From contig JAFGDQ010000034.1 of NCBI GenBank assembly GCA_016932015.1, positions 1 through 52,282 of the forward strand: a DNA stretch of 52,282 nucleotides. The letters run 5' to 3'. The number at the start of each line of letters is the position of its first letter. The first letter of the stretch is position 1. The notes beneath the pieces were generated by a model. It was not told where the DNA came from and ran no database searches. It was given only the letters and a program-made list of their open reading frames with translations. The DNA comes from Spirochaetota bacterium. GTDB lineage: Bacteria; Spirochaetota; UBA4802; JAFGDQ01. Positions 38,179 through 47,080 of the stretch are shown piece by piece. A program made the translations under genes and the position numbers.

Positions 38179-39924
38179 ATGATTAACAGATTATTTAAAA
38201 GAACCAATACTGCAATTATATTTTCTATTATTGCAGTATTGGTTCTTAGTGTTTCATCCTGCTGGGGGCCTGAAACACCTACATGGTCTTTCGGAGTTAT
38301 GGCAGACACACAGTGGACAGCTGGTGCATGGGCTGAAGATTACAGTCACTTTAACTACAATGATGATGAAGGTGCAAACCCTAATAGTGTTTCTGTTTCC
38401 ATTATTAATAAACTGAATCAGGAATTCATCAACAAGGGCGTTAAGTTTGTGGTTCAGGTTGGAGACTTGTCAGACGGCGGCTCAGATGAAGCAATTGCAA
38501 CACGTGCTGCAGCAGCACAGGACCTTTATGATGCGGGAATCGGTTTTTATGCAATGCGCGGTAATCATGAGTCATATGCACCTATTATGTACGGTGTTTA
38601 CAATGATGAAGGTATACCGGCAATGCAGGCAAATTTTGTTCAGAATCAGGGAGTCGGCGATAAACTTTTTGATGCCTATGATTTCAGCAGCCCGGGTTCA
38701 GATGAAGAAGGCCTTGAAAATATGGCAACTGAATTAAACGGAGTATCATATTCCTTTAATTACGGTTACGGCGACAACAGTGCAACTTTTGTTATTTTTG
38801 ATCCATGGCCTACAGTTTCAAGACAGGAGCCGTTAGTTGAATTTGAATACGGCGGAACCGGATCAGGGCGTTGGGTAACTTATTATTACGGTTATTTTGT
38901 AGGTCAGCAGCAGGAATGGATCAGCAGCAGGCTTAATAAATGTACAAGAGATACAACTCATGCATTTGTTTTCTCTCATCAGCCTCTTCTCGCAGCAAAT
39001 CATTTTGATTCTCCATTCGGATTCCTGGATGAATTTACAGATGATCAAAATGCTTTCTATTCAAGCCTTGTTAATAATAATGTAGCTTATTATATTTCAG
39101 GTCACGATCATATTCATCATAGAGATGTAGTAAAAAGCCCTGATGGTCTTTCAGAGGTGGAACAGGTTATCGGAGCACCCGCATGTAATAAATTTTATAA
39201 TTCCGATCATACAGACGAAAACTGGCATGGCCAAAAAGTTCGTCAGACTACAATAAGCTGTGAAGATAATAACATTGGCTATTACATCTATACAGTTAAC
39301 GGCGACCGTGTAACAGTTGACTATTATTCAGATGTTAACGGCGGATTTCAGTCAGGAAATAAATGGCCGGACGGTTCAGGTTCACTCGATGTACCGGATT
39401 TCAATTTCGTAAAAAAAGAGAGCTGGACATTTGATCTTAATGGTAAAAGGTTTAGTGTAGCCCAGGGAGAATCCTATACTTGTGTTCAGGATTCATTTAA
39501 GAGCACAAAAGCAAGAATCCTTGACGGAACTAATCAAAGTTCAGCAATGGATGACATTGGAGAGAAGGCTCTTGTAAAAAGAGTTAATCTCGGATGGCTT
39601 GACAAAGAATATAACCTTGACAGCAATATTCTGACACTTGACGGTATGGCGGACTTCGGTTCAGCAACGACAGATACATATGTACTGTCAATGAAAGCTG
39701 ATAAAAAAATCAAAAACTGGAAATACTATCGTCTTGTAGCAAAAAATTCATATGGATTCTGGGTAAATGCTGTGGACCTTAATGAAGGCGGTTCAAAAGT
39801 TTTTGTAAAAGGTTCATATAAACCAGAGTATACCCTGGGTACTTATGGAGTTGATAAAGCTACAAATACTGTATGGGCAGTAATCAATCATAACGGATCT
39901 TTTGCTGTTCAGGATAAATTTTGA
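38179..39924 (+). CDS. Metallophosphoesterase lipoprotein
   Basis: A 581-residue exported protein: hydrophobic signal ending SVSSC (C28, lipidation), then a calcineurin-like phosphoesterase domain with GDLSDGG near residue 95, GNHE near 131, FSHQP near 263 and GHDHIHH near 311. The first motif, usually DxH, reads ADTQ, so one metal-binding histidine is missing or has been replaced. The last 190 residues form an uncharacterised domain rich in aromatic and charged residues. The substrate is unknown; an extracellular phosphodiester or phosphate ester is likely. Confidence 0.85.
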   Translation: MINRLFKRTNTAIIFSIIAVLVLSVSSCWGPETPTWSFGVMADTQWTAGAWAEDYSHFNYNDDEGANPNSVSVSIINKLNQEFINKGVKFVVQVGDLSDGGSDEAIATRAAAAQDLYDAGIGFYAMRGNHESYAPIMYGVYNDEGIPAMQANFVQNQGVGDKLFDAYDFSSPGSDEEGLENMATELNGVSYSFNYGYGDNSATFVIFDPWPTVSRQEPLVEFEYGGTGSGRWVTYYYGYFVGQQQEWISSRLNKCTRDTTHAFVFSHQPLLAANHFDSPFGFLDEFTDDQNAFYSSLVNNNVAYYISGHDHIHHRDVVKSPDGLSEVEQVIGAPACNKFYNSDHTDENWHGQKVRQTTISCEDNNIGYYIYTVNGDRVTVDYYSDVNGGFQSGNKWPDGSGSLDVPDFNFVKKESWTFDLNGKRFSVAQGESYTCVQDSFKSTKARILDGTNQSSAMDDIGEKALVKRVNLGWLDKEYNLDSNILTLDGMADFGSATTDTYVLSMKADKKIKNWKYYRLVAKNSYGFWVNAVDLNEGGSKVFVKGSYKPEYTLGTYGVDKATNTVWAVINHNGSFAVQDKF

Positions 39925-39962
39925 TAAATAATTCCTCCATTTAATATTCAGGATTTGACTTA

Positions 39963-40006
39963 CTGTATTTTGTCCCGCAAGGAAATTTCAGCGGGACAAA
40001 ATACAG
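39963..40006 (+). terminator. Long hairpin after the metallophosphoesterase
   Basis: A perfect 16 bp stem: CTGTATTTTGTCCCGC (39963-39978) pairs with 39991-40006 across a 12-base loop. It lies 38 bases past the stop. The bases after it are A-rich on the plus strand rather than T-rich, so it is a weak intrinsic terminator and may instead protect the 3' end of the transcript or be a structured regulatory site before the next gene. Confidence 0.5.
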
Positions 40007-40064
40007 AAAAAATTCCTCGAAATAAATATATTCCAATTATACCCCTAATGAAAGGTTATTTGCG

Positions 40065-41456
40065 ATGAAAAGATTTATGTCAGTTATTGCGTTATCAATA
40101 TTTATTATCACTCCGAATATTAGTTGTACCTCCGATGACGATATTCTGGCAACATATAAAACAGGACAGATAACCAGAGGCGAATTTACTAAATGGCTTA
40201 CTGCCGGGAATTATCCCCGGAAACTGATTCTGGAAAAAAAAGACAGACAAAAAAACAAGCTTCAGCAGATGATTCTTGAAATTCTAATTATCTCCAAAGC
40301 GAAAGAAGAAGGGTTTGAAAAAAGTCCCGATTTTAAAATATATATAGATCGTACGAGGCAATCCATACTCCGGAAATGGTATTTTAATGATATTTGGGAT
40401 ACATTAAAATATAATGAACCCGTAATAAAAGCCAAATATATATTACTAAATGTTAATCGATTTAAGGAATTTCCCGGAAAACTGGAAAAAATAAAACTGA
40501 ATAACAGTGAAATTGAGAACCAATACAATGAAAAGATATCTCTGGCAAAAAAAATAATTAAGATTCTTGATGATGGCGGAAGTTTTGATGATTTAATAGA
40601 CAAGTATTCAAGTGATTCAAAAAAAGAAAGTGATACTAAATTTATTACTTATGATATAATGCCTGAGGCATTTTCTGATGCCGCTTTTAAGTTAAAGGAA
40701 GATGAATATACCAGAGAGCCGGTTAAAGACAGAAAGGGTGTTTATATTATTAAACTTGTTGAAAGAGCTGAATTAACAGAAAAAAATATTGATGATATTT
40801 TTAATGAAGAACAGCGTGCTGCAGGAATAAAATCGCGGTTAATAAGGAAGTATACAAAAAAATATCTGGATAGTCTACTAACCTCTAAAGGAAATCAATT
40901 CCTCTTTAAAGGCGAACTAGGACGTGATGATGATATAATTTTTAAAGCAAATAATAAAAACTATACTGTTAGTGATTTTAAAAAATTATTATCGGAAAAA
41001 TTAACTGAAAATGAAAAAGTCAAATTTAAAAATAATATGCCTGTTAAAGAACGGAACAGAATTTTAAAAGATTATTTTGAATATGAAGTCTGGAGCAAAG
41101 ACGCATTTAAAAGAGGAATAGATAAAAAAACTGAATATTTAAATGATCTCGAAGCAAAGATAAATTTTCTTCTTATGAATGCATATTTAAAGAAGCTTTC
41201 AACCAGATATTTTTATATATCTGAGCAGGAACTCAAAGAAGAATATGATAACAGTAAAGATAAATTATATTCCACAGCCAATATTGATACAGAAGGTAAA
41301 CCGATAAAAAAAGAGATGTCATTTGAGGATGCCAAAGATCAAATTAAAGGCAAACTTACTGAAAAGCTTAGAATTGAGAGATCAAATAAATGGAAAAAAC
41401 AGACTCTGGAAGAATATAACTTTAAGATTAATGAAGCGTTGTTAGAGGGAGAGTAG
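40065..41456 (+). CDS. Parvulin-type peptidyl-prolyl isomerase lipoprotein
   Basis: A 463-residue secreted protein: signal peptide ending TPNISC (C21), an N-terminal helical chaperone segment like SurA/PrsA, and a PpiC-type domain near 120-235 (SFDDLIDKYSSDS, AFSDAAFKLKEDE, KGVYIIKLVERAE). A second half (about 285-460) repeats helical chaperone-like sequence, partly like SurA. It probably folds outer-membrane or exported proteins. The PPIase domain carries an insertion and lacks several usual residues, so isomerase activity is uncertain. AAAGG lies 10 bases before ATG 40065. Confidence 0.78.
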   Translation: MKRFMSVIALSIFIITPNISCTSDDDILATYKTGQITRGEFTKWLTAGNYPRKLILEKKDRQKNKLQQMILEILIISKAKEEGFEKSPDFKIYIDRTRQSILRKWYFNDIWDTLKYNEPVIKAKYILLNVNRFKEFPGKLEKIKLNNSEIENQYNEKISLAKKIIKILDDGGSFDDLIDKYSSDSKKESDTKFITYDIMPEAFSDAAFKLKEDEYTREPVKDRKGVYIIKLVERAELTEKNIDDIFNEEQRAAGIKSRLIRKYTKKYLDSLLTSKGNQFLFKGELGRDDDIIFKANNKNYTVSDFKKLLSEKLTENEKVKFKNNMPVKERNRILKDYFEYEVWSKDAFKRGIDKKTEYLNDLEAKINFLLMNAYLKKLSTRYFYISEQELKEEYDNSKDKLYSTANIDTEGKPIKKEMSFEDAKDQIKGKLTEKLRIERSNKWKKQTLEEYNFKINEALLEGE

Positions 41457-41594
41457 CAGATAAATATCAGGAAGAATAAAATAATCTGACTTAATTTAAA
41501 ATGTTTTGCTATAAAAGCCAAAAATCGACATTCGCAATGATATTATTTATAAATAAACGACTTATGATATTTTTTTGTAATAATATGTTAATTT

Positions 41595-42098
41595 TTAACT
41601 TAATTCATCAGATTCCAATGGATCAATAATTACAAATTTCGGATCCTTGTTAAGATAGTCGAGAGTCTTTTTGCGCAGTTTTTGCAATAAGATGCTTAAT
41701 TTTTCCAAATCTTCTTCATCAATATCATTAAATATTGTTTTTACAAGTTCGCGGTTAAGCAGTTTGCCTTTCTCAAAATAATCTTCACCTTTTTCTGTAA
41801 TAGTAAGCCTTACTATTCTCTGATCCGGCATATCTCTTATCTTGTCAATTAGTCCTTCTTTTTCCATTCTATTAATCAGCATACTGATGCCGTTTGAATT
41901 ACGGTCAAGCCAGCGTGCAACATCTGTAACTGTAACCGGATTTTTTAAATTTTTTAATGCCAGAAGAACGGAGTGTTTTTTTTTTCTAAGCCCTAATTTT
42001 GCGAATATTGAATATTCTGCAACATTCAGAAGACGGCTTACCTGATGTATTAAAAGCCAGGTTCTCATTCTCGGATAAGAAGTACTAAATTCGTGCAT
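41595..42098 (-). CDS. MarR family transcriptional regulator (copy 2)
   Basis: A 167-residue paralogue of the regulator at 10261-10761; both have the MRTWLLI start, KHSVLLALK, LKNPVTV and a WLDRN.NGISML recognition region. The proteins diverge mainly at both ends. GGGGA precedes the start. It lies between the parvulin gene and the selenocysteine-cytochrome gene, pointing away from the latter. The effector is unknown. Confidence 0.9.
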   Translation of the reverse strand: MHEFSTSYPRMRTWLLIHQVSRLLNVAEYSIFAKLGLRKKKHSVLLALKNLKNPVTVTDVARWLDRNSNGISMLINRMEKEGLIDKIRDMPDQRIVRLTITEKGEDYFEKGKLLNRELVKTIFNDIDEEDLEKLSILLQKLRKKTLDYLNKDPKFVIIDPLESDELS

Positions 42099-42712
42099 TA
42101 TTTTGTCCCCAAATATTTTTTTGTAAAAATAAAAATTTATACTATCAGATGTATTTGTAATTTTTTCATTAACCGGAATTTTCTATTTTTTTAAATTTTT
42201 AAGAGAGCTTTCTACTGATAAAATTTTATCAATGAAAAAATCATAATAACTAATAAATTGTAGTAATTTTATTGAAGTAAAAAATTAATCTCTAAAATAT
42301 CTTTATATATTGAATCAGTTTTTTTATTGACTTATAATTTATTATATAAAATATTTATAACATAGCAAAACAAATCACACTCAACTGATATATTTTATAT
42401 AATTCAAGTTAATTTTTCAAAAATATTTTCCGGATTAAAAGTATCTTGAAAGAATATGAAAAATTAGGGAAATAGTATGCTCTTTTTTCAAACTGGAAAA
42501 TGAAATTTGTGTATCAATTCTCAATGTATTTTGCATTTGCAGATCATGGCGGGAAAGCAAATTTTATGGATTGAAAAGTTCGGAATAAGGTATACATTGT
42601 ATTTTTTGAATTTGATAATTTAATTTTCATGAATTAATAAAATCAGCTTTAATCGAAATACGGCTATTATTTAATGTAAACATAAAATTAATGCTAAGGG
42701 GTATTTTTGATT
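42099..42712. promoter_or_regulatory. AT-rich control region between marR copy 2 and the cytochrome gene
   Basis: There is no convincing gene in these 614 bases. A perfect 16 bp palindrome, TGATAAAATTTTATCA (42216-42231), about 120 bases upstream of the marR start, is a possible operator. TTGACT at 42327-42332 lacks a well-spaced -10 box. AAGGGG at 42696-42701 is the likely RBS for the cytochrome. Confidence 0.4.
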
Positions 42713-44038
42713 ATGAAATCATTAAGAAAAATATTACTGATTGCATGTCTTCTGATTACAGGTATTTTATTTATTCCATTAAAAGGAAATTCAGACAATA
42801 AAGATCAATGTGTTGAATGCCACACCAGCGCAAAAAAATTAATTCAAATTACAAGAGAAATCGCAAAAACGAAACCTCCGGCAAAATCTGCTGAGCAGGA
42901 AGGTGTTGGCTGAGGCGGTGAAGTGGAGCCGTTGGCTCCGCACGAAAAACTGTTCGTAGATACTGATTTTATTGAGAATGATGAAAATCATGGAGAAATA
43001 CCATGCAGTGAATGTCATGGGGGCGATCCGAATGATCCAAATTGGGAGACTGCTCACAAAGGATTGTCAAAAGATCCTTCATATACCGATCCGGAAAAAA
43101 CCTGTGGAGAATGTCATGACCATGCAGGAGAAAATTATAAAAACAGTCTTCATTATAATCTGAAGCCATACCATGTGTTACTGGACAAGAGAGCAAATCC
43201 TGATAAAAAGGTCAGGGAAAAACTGAATTCAGCAATGGACACTCACTGTCTCAGCTGCCATAGCAGCTGCGGGCAATGCCATATAAGCAGACCGAATTCT
43301 GTTGAAGGAGGCCTGCTGTCCGGGCATTTCTTTCAGAAGAAGCCGCTAATGAAACAGACATGTACAGCATGCCATGGAAGCAGAATAGGCGAGGAATATT
43401 CAGGCAGTCATGAAGGCCTGGAACCTGATATTCATAGTCAGAAATACTTCATGAAATGTGAAAAATGTCATACGGCAGAAGAAATGCATGGTGACGGCAA
43501 AATATATAACAGCAGGTACGATGTTGAAAACGGGCCAATGTGTTTGAAATGTCATGAAAAAATTTATACAGACAAATCAAAAGCCCGGGCCAATCATTCT
43601 CTTCATAAAGATAAAATAAGCTGTTATGTATGTCACAGTCAGTCTTATATAAATTGCTATAGTTGTCATGTAGGAAAAGATAAAAACGGAATTAGTTATT
43701 TTAAAACAAAACCGCCTGCATTGAATTTTAAAATCGGACTTAATCCGAAAAAATCATTAAAAAGGCCGGAAAACTATGTCACATTAAGGCATATACCTAT
43801 AGATAAAAAGCTGTTTGATTTTTATGTAAAAGACGGTCTGACACAGATGAACGCAGTCCCGACATGGAAACTGACGACACCGCATAATATACAGCGAATA
43901 ACCAAGCAGAATTCAGGATGTAATAATTGTCATGGCAACAGTTCAATATTTTTACTCGATAAAGATGTTTCCAGTGAGGAAAAAGATTCAAACAGAAATG
44001 TAATTGTACCTGAATCGATGATTCCAGTTAAACAATAA
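42713..44038 (+). CDS. Probable selenocysteine-containing 11-haem cytochrome c
   Basis: Read through one in-frame TGA (42911-42913), this is a 441-residue exported protein with 11 CxxCH haem motifs: one before the TGA (CVECH) and ten after (CSECH, CGECH, CLSCH, CGQCH, CTACH, CEKCH, CLKCH, CYVCH, CYSCH, CNNCH). The N-terminus is a signal peptide (MKSLRKILLIACLLITGILF). The TGA is residue 67 in GVG-U-GGEVEPLAP and is followed by a hairpin meeting the bacterial SECIS rules. The distal part has no signal peptide of its own, so as a separate protein it could not be matured in the periplasm, which favours read-through over two genes. Start is ATG 42713; a TTG at 42707 sits closer to the RBS AAGGGG. 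It is probably a periplasmic oxidoreductase; the substrate is unknown. A nonsense mutation is the alternative. Confidence 0.85.
42911..42941 (+). promoter_or_regulatory. SECIS-like element with the selenocysteine TGA
   Basis: TGA at 42911-42913 is followed by an 8 bp stem: GTGGAGCC (42923-42930) pairs with GGCTCCGC (42934-42941), with one G-T pair. The loop GTT begins with G and starts 17 bases after the TGA. Bacterial SECIS elements need an apical loop about 16-37 bases downstream with a G in its first positions, so the geometry fits. SelB binding has to be assumed; no selA, selB, selD or selC lies in the window. Confidence 0.8.
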
Positions 44039-44106
44039 CAAAGGATTTTAATTTTTATAAAATATAATTAAAAATTATTTTCGATAAATTTTATGGAGGA
44101 CGGTTT

Positions 44107-44535
44107 ATGAAAAAACTTAGTGCATTGCTTTTAGCAGTATTTTCTATTTCTATACTTGTTACATCCAATTCATTTGCTAAGGATATGACTGCAGATGAAC
44201 TGGTCGCTGAAGCAAAAAAATCAATTGAATCTGTAAGTGTAAATGAAGCTAAAAATAATCTTGGGAAAAAAGGTGTTGTTTTTCTTGATGTTAGAGAACC
44301 CAAAGAATATAAAGCAGGACATTTACCCGGAGCAATAAATATTCCAAGAGGGCTTCTTGAATTTTTTGTTACTAAAGATATATCGGATAAAAATACAAAA
44401 ATATTCGTTTACTGCAAAACAGGTGGAAGATCAGCCCTTGCCGCAGCAACTCTTGTAAAAATGGGTTATAAAAACGTAATAAACGTTGACGGCGGCTGGG
44501 TAGCCTGGGAGAAAGCCGGATATCCTGTAGAATAA
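44107..44535 (+). CDS. Periplasmic rhodanese-like protein
   Basis: A 142-residue secreted protein: signal peptide ending NSFAKD, then a single rhodanese domain with VFLDVREPKEYKAGHLPGA near 58-76 and the active-site loop starting at C103 (YCKTGGRSA). Such proteins carry sulfur, or sometimes selenium, as a persulfide on the cysteine. It is 68 bases after the cytochrome gene on the same strand with a strong GGAGG, so it is probably co-transcribed. A role in supplying or accepting sulfur or selenium species for the cytochrome is an inference. Confidence 0.9.
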   Translation: MKKLSALLLAVFSISILVTSNSFAKDMTADELVAEAKKSIESVSVNEAKNNLGKKGVVFLDVREPKEYKAGHLPGAINIPRGLLEFFVTKDISDKNTKIFVYCKTGGRSALAAATLVKMGYKNVINVDGGWVAWEKAGYPVE

Positions 44536-44587
44536 TTAACATAATTTAATACTATATATAGTATTTTCTACAGTATTTAAATAAAAA

Positions 44588-44621
44588 TGCCGGCGATTAT
44601 TTTTCCAAATAACTGCCGGCA
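44588..44621. terminator. Hairpin between the rhodanese and hydrolase genes
   Basis: A 15 bp stem with two mismatches, TGCCGGCGATTATTT (44588-44602) with 44607-44621, and a TTCC loop. It lies between convergent genes and can end transcription from both sides, though the T tract is weak (ATTATCGTTGTTAT). The remaining spacer to 44957 holds no convincing gene. Confidence 0.6.
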
Positions 44622-44957
44622 ATTATCGTTGTTATAATTTATGTCGTTATTTTTTTTTAATCTGACATATGCATCAAATAAATTTAAAACGTATCCTTAT
44701 ATCCTCATTCAAAAGTGAATCATCAAAATTATTTATAATCTTATCTGATTTTCCCTCTATTAACTCCAGATTTTAATAATTATTTAAATTGTCAATAAAA
44801 AATAAAGTTACATTAAAAAAATATTGAATTACTTCGAAAATAATATATCGTTCTATTATTAAATGAATATTCCGAAGAAAAATATGAGTAATATTTCGAT
44901 TACTGAAAAAGATAAAAAACGGCTAAAAAATGCCCCGGAAGATTACCCTAAAGCAGG

Positions 44958-45833
44958 TTATAGATATTGATTAGTCCAACGGACTATTTCATCAAATATT
45001 TCATCTCTGTTTAATTCATTAAAATTTTCATGAAAATTATTTTCATAATATTTCAATGTTAATAATTTATCAGGAATTTTTTTAAGGGTATCGGTACTTA
45101 CATCAGGATCAGCAAGATAATCTTTTCCTGCAATAACTGCAAATAACGGATATTTATTCCATTCAACAATTTTATTCATGATAAACTTTTGAAGTTTAAT
45201 CATTTCCTTACCTGTTTTTACTGTTGCTGATGTTCCGCGTATGCCTGAGTTTTCATCTGCATAATGACGTTTAATAATTTCCTTATCATGGGTAAGATGT
45301 TCAGTAAGGCTGGCAGGTTTAATTGCAAATTTTGGATTAATTAATACAATTAAATTTGCTGCAATTCTCAGAATTGAAGGTATCGGTACTTTATTTTTAA
45401 TCCATGGCGAAGATACAATAATCCCTTTTATATCTGTTTCTCTATACATCAAACCAAGCATAAGTGCGTTAGCCGCTCCGTATGAATGACTGATAAGAAA
45501 AACCGGAGTATCCGGATTATCATTTCGTATTTTTAAATAAAAATTATAAATATCTTCAACGTTCTGTTTGTATCCGTCTATATGAAAAAATACTTTCCCG
45601 TTTTTATTGTATTCAGGATAAGTTCCATGCCATCTGATATCAAATGCATAAGTACTGATTCCATGTTCTTTAAAATATATGGCAGGTGTAACCCAGTCAC
45701 CGCAATGTGCCATTCCGCCGTGTATTGCAATAAATATAGCTTTTTGTTTTTTTTCTGTAATCCATTGTCTTGAAAGAAGCTTAATATCTTTATCTGCCTG
45801 AAAAAGCTCGGTGCGGGTTTCTGAATAATTCAT
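44958..45833 (-). CDS. Alpha/beta hydrolase, serine aminopeptidase/monoacylglycerol lipase type
   Basis: A 291-residue hydrolase: the oxyanion region FIAIHGGMAHCGDW near 42-54, the nucleophile elbow ISHSYGAAN (Ser in SHSYG, replacing the usual GHSxG), the acid in AGKDYLADP and the histidine in NNFHENFNE. This is a catalytic triad in the correct order. AAGGA lies 9 bases before ATG 45833; the ATG 24 bases upstream lacks an RBS. A lysophospholipase or monoacylglycerol lipase-like function is likely, but the substrate is not evident. It is at the end of a minus-strand run with the homocysteine genes, about 75 bases away. Confidence 0.82.
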   Translation of the reverse strand: MNYSETRTELFQADKDIKLLSRQWITEKKQKAIFIAIHGGMAHCGDWVTPAIYFKEHGISTYAFDIRWHGTYPEYNKNGKVFFHIDGYKQNVEDIYNFYLKIRNDNPDTPVFLISHSYGAANALMLGLMYRETDIKGIIVSSPWIKNKVPIPSILRIAANLIVLINPKFAIKPASLTEHLTHDKEIIKRHYADENSGIRGTSATVKTGKEMIKLQKFIMNKIVEWNKYPLFAVIAGKDYLADPDVSTDTLKKIPDKLLTLKYYENNFHENFNELNRDEIFDEIVRWTNQYL

Positions 45834-45933
45834 ATATTTGTATGTCCTTGGGTTCATATTAAGATAAATAATAATATTAATATGAAAAATAAATCAATAA
45901 GTTTATTATAAATTATAACTGATATTTGAAAGA

Positions 45934-46665
45934 TTATGAAAGAGAAATACTTTGATGCCTTGTTATTTTATAAATAGTTTTTTCATCATTGTTTCTGATT
46001 AGTTCGGGTAATTCGCCCTGAAGACCTATTTTTTTATCTTTTAATATCATAATACCTGATATACCTTTAATATTCATGGTTAAATTAAGCACATCTTCAA
46101 TGTCATCTTCAGTTTTAACTAGATTGCAGGCCATGGTTGCAGCAGAATCGGCAAGTGATGCATCCTTTGAAAAAACAGTTACAAGGTCACAATTACCAAA
46201 GCTAATTGAATGTCCCATTTTTGAAGATGAGGAGCAAATCGCAACAGGCAAGTGATCTCTATTAATTTTAAAAGCTAATTTATCAGCTATGGAGTTTATT
46301 CCGGCATAAAGTCCAACTGTGACTGTCTTATCAATGTCAAGGTAAATATCCCCTCCGTTTTCTACTATCGCGTTTTTACATCCTTCTACAGGTATGGCTT
46401 CTACGGATATTTGCGCGATGCACCCTGCAACTGAAGCCATTGGTCCAAGCCCTGTGAGAATAGAAGCGTTATGCATTCTTCGGACAATTTCAGGTGCGTC
46501 TGAAAGCAGTTTAACAGGAGATAAAGAAGTCATAAACTCCTGATGTCTCCTGATATAATCCTCCAGTAATTTTCTCTGTATTTTTATTTCATCTGTAATA
46601 ATACTGTTATTCTCAGAATAAATCTTATAGTCTGCATCTTTCCATGATAATTTCTTAAAGATCAT
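45934..46665 (-). CDS. UPF0280 (COG2122, ApbE-related) protein of homocysteine biosynthesis
   Basis: A 243-residue member of UPF0280: NASILTGLGPMASVAGCIAQI, VENGGDIYLDI, and AICSSSSKMGHSISFG, all typical of the ApbE-like fold. In Methanosarcina a COG2122 protein was implicated with COG1900 and a ferredoxin in making homocysteine directly from sulfide. Here all three genes are adjacent. I place the start at ATG 46665, 5 bases past the ferredoxin stop; longer frames overlap that gene. No RBS is strong, so translation is probably coupled. Confidence 0.85.
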   Translation of the reverse strand: MIFKKLSWKDADYKIYSENNSIITDEIKIQRKLLEDYIRRHQEFMTSLSPVKLLSDAPEIVRRMHNASILTGLGPMASVAGCIAQISVEAIPVEGCKNAIVENGGDIYLDIDKTVTVGLYAGINSIADKLAFKINRDHLPVAICSSSSKMGHSISFGNCDLVTVFSKDASLADSAATMACNLVKTEDDIEDVLNLTMNIKGISGIMILKDKKIGLQGELPELIRNNDEKTIYKITRHQSISLS

Positions 46666-46669
46666 AGGT

Positions 46670-47080
46670 TTAAAAAACCGAGGTGCAGGCGTTAAACGGA
46701 CAGTTCTTAACACAGCTTAAACATTCAATGCACTTTTCTTCATCAAAAGCAATACGTTTTGTCTTTTGATCAGCAATATAAAGTGCCTTGGTAGGGCAGT
46801 GCACTATGCAGTTCGTGCATGAAACGCATTTATCCTCATCCCATCTTAAGCCGCGTACAGTCTCATTAACCGTAACGTTTAATGTCTTTATATATGCTAT
46901 TCCCTGGGCAATGTTCTCCTCTGTACCTGTAATATCAAGAATCAGATATCCTTCTTCATCAGGAGTCACTTTTGCCCTGAAAATATTTATTACAAGATCG
47001 TAATCTTTTACAAGATGATAAACAAGCGGCTTTTCTGTTTCACTCCTAGGGAAATATAAAAAATATTTTTTTGTTATCAT
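46670..47080 (-). CDS. NIL-domain ferredoxin (2x 4Fe-4S) of homocysteine biosynthesis
   Basis: A 136-residue protein: an N-terminal NIL ligand-binding domain (about 1-75) and two 4Fe-4S motifs, C85-x2-C88-x2-C91-x3-C95 and C117-x2-C120-x2-C123-x3-C127. This matches the partner ferredoxin of the COG1900 protein in Methanosarcina, where it would give electrons for a persulfide-type sulfur transfer. It overlaps the DUF39 gene by four bases, showing tight translational coupling. Confidence 0.9.
   Translation of the reverse strand: MITKKYFLYFPRSETEKPLVYHLVKDYDLVINIFRAKVTPDEEGYLILDITGTEENIAQGIAYIKTLNVTVNETVRGLRWDEDKCVSCTNCIVHCPTKALYIADQKTKRIAFDEEKCIECLSCVKNCPFNACTSVF

Noticed and set aside
42923..44038. 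Separate cytochrome gene starting at GTG after the TGA
   Set aside because: It would have no signal peptide although all its haem motifs need export; the upstream part in the same frame supplies one.
44863..44970. Small peptide gene (35 residues) in the spacer after the rhodanese
   Set aside because: No RBS, it overlaps the hydrolase gene end and resembles nothing known.
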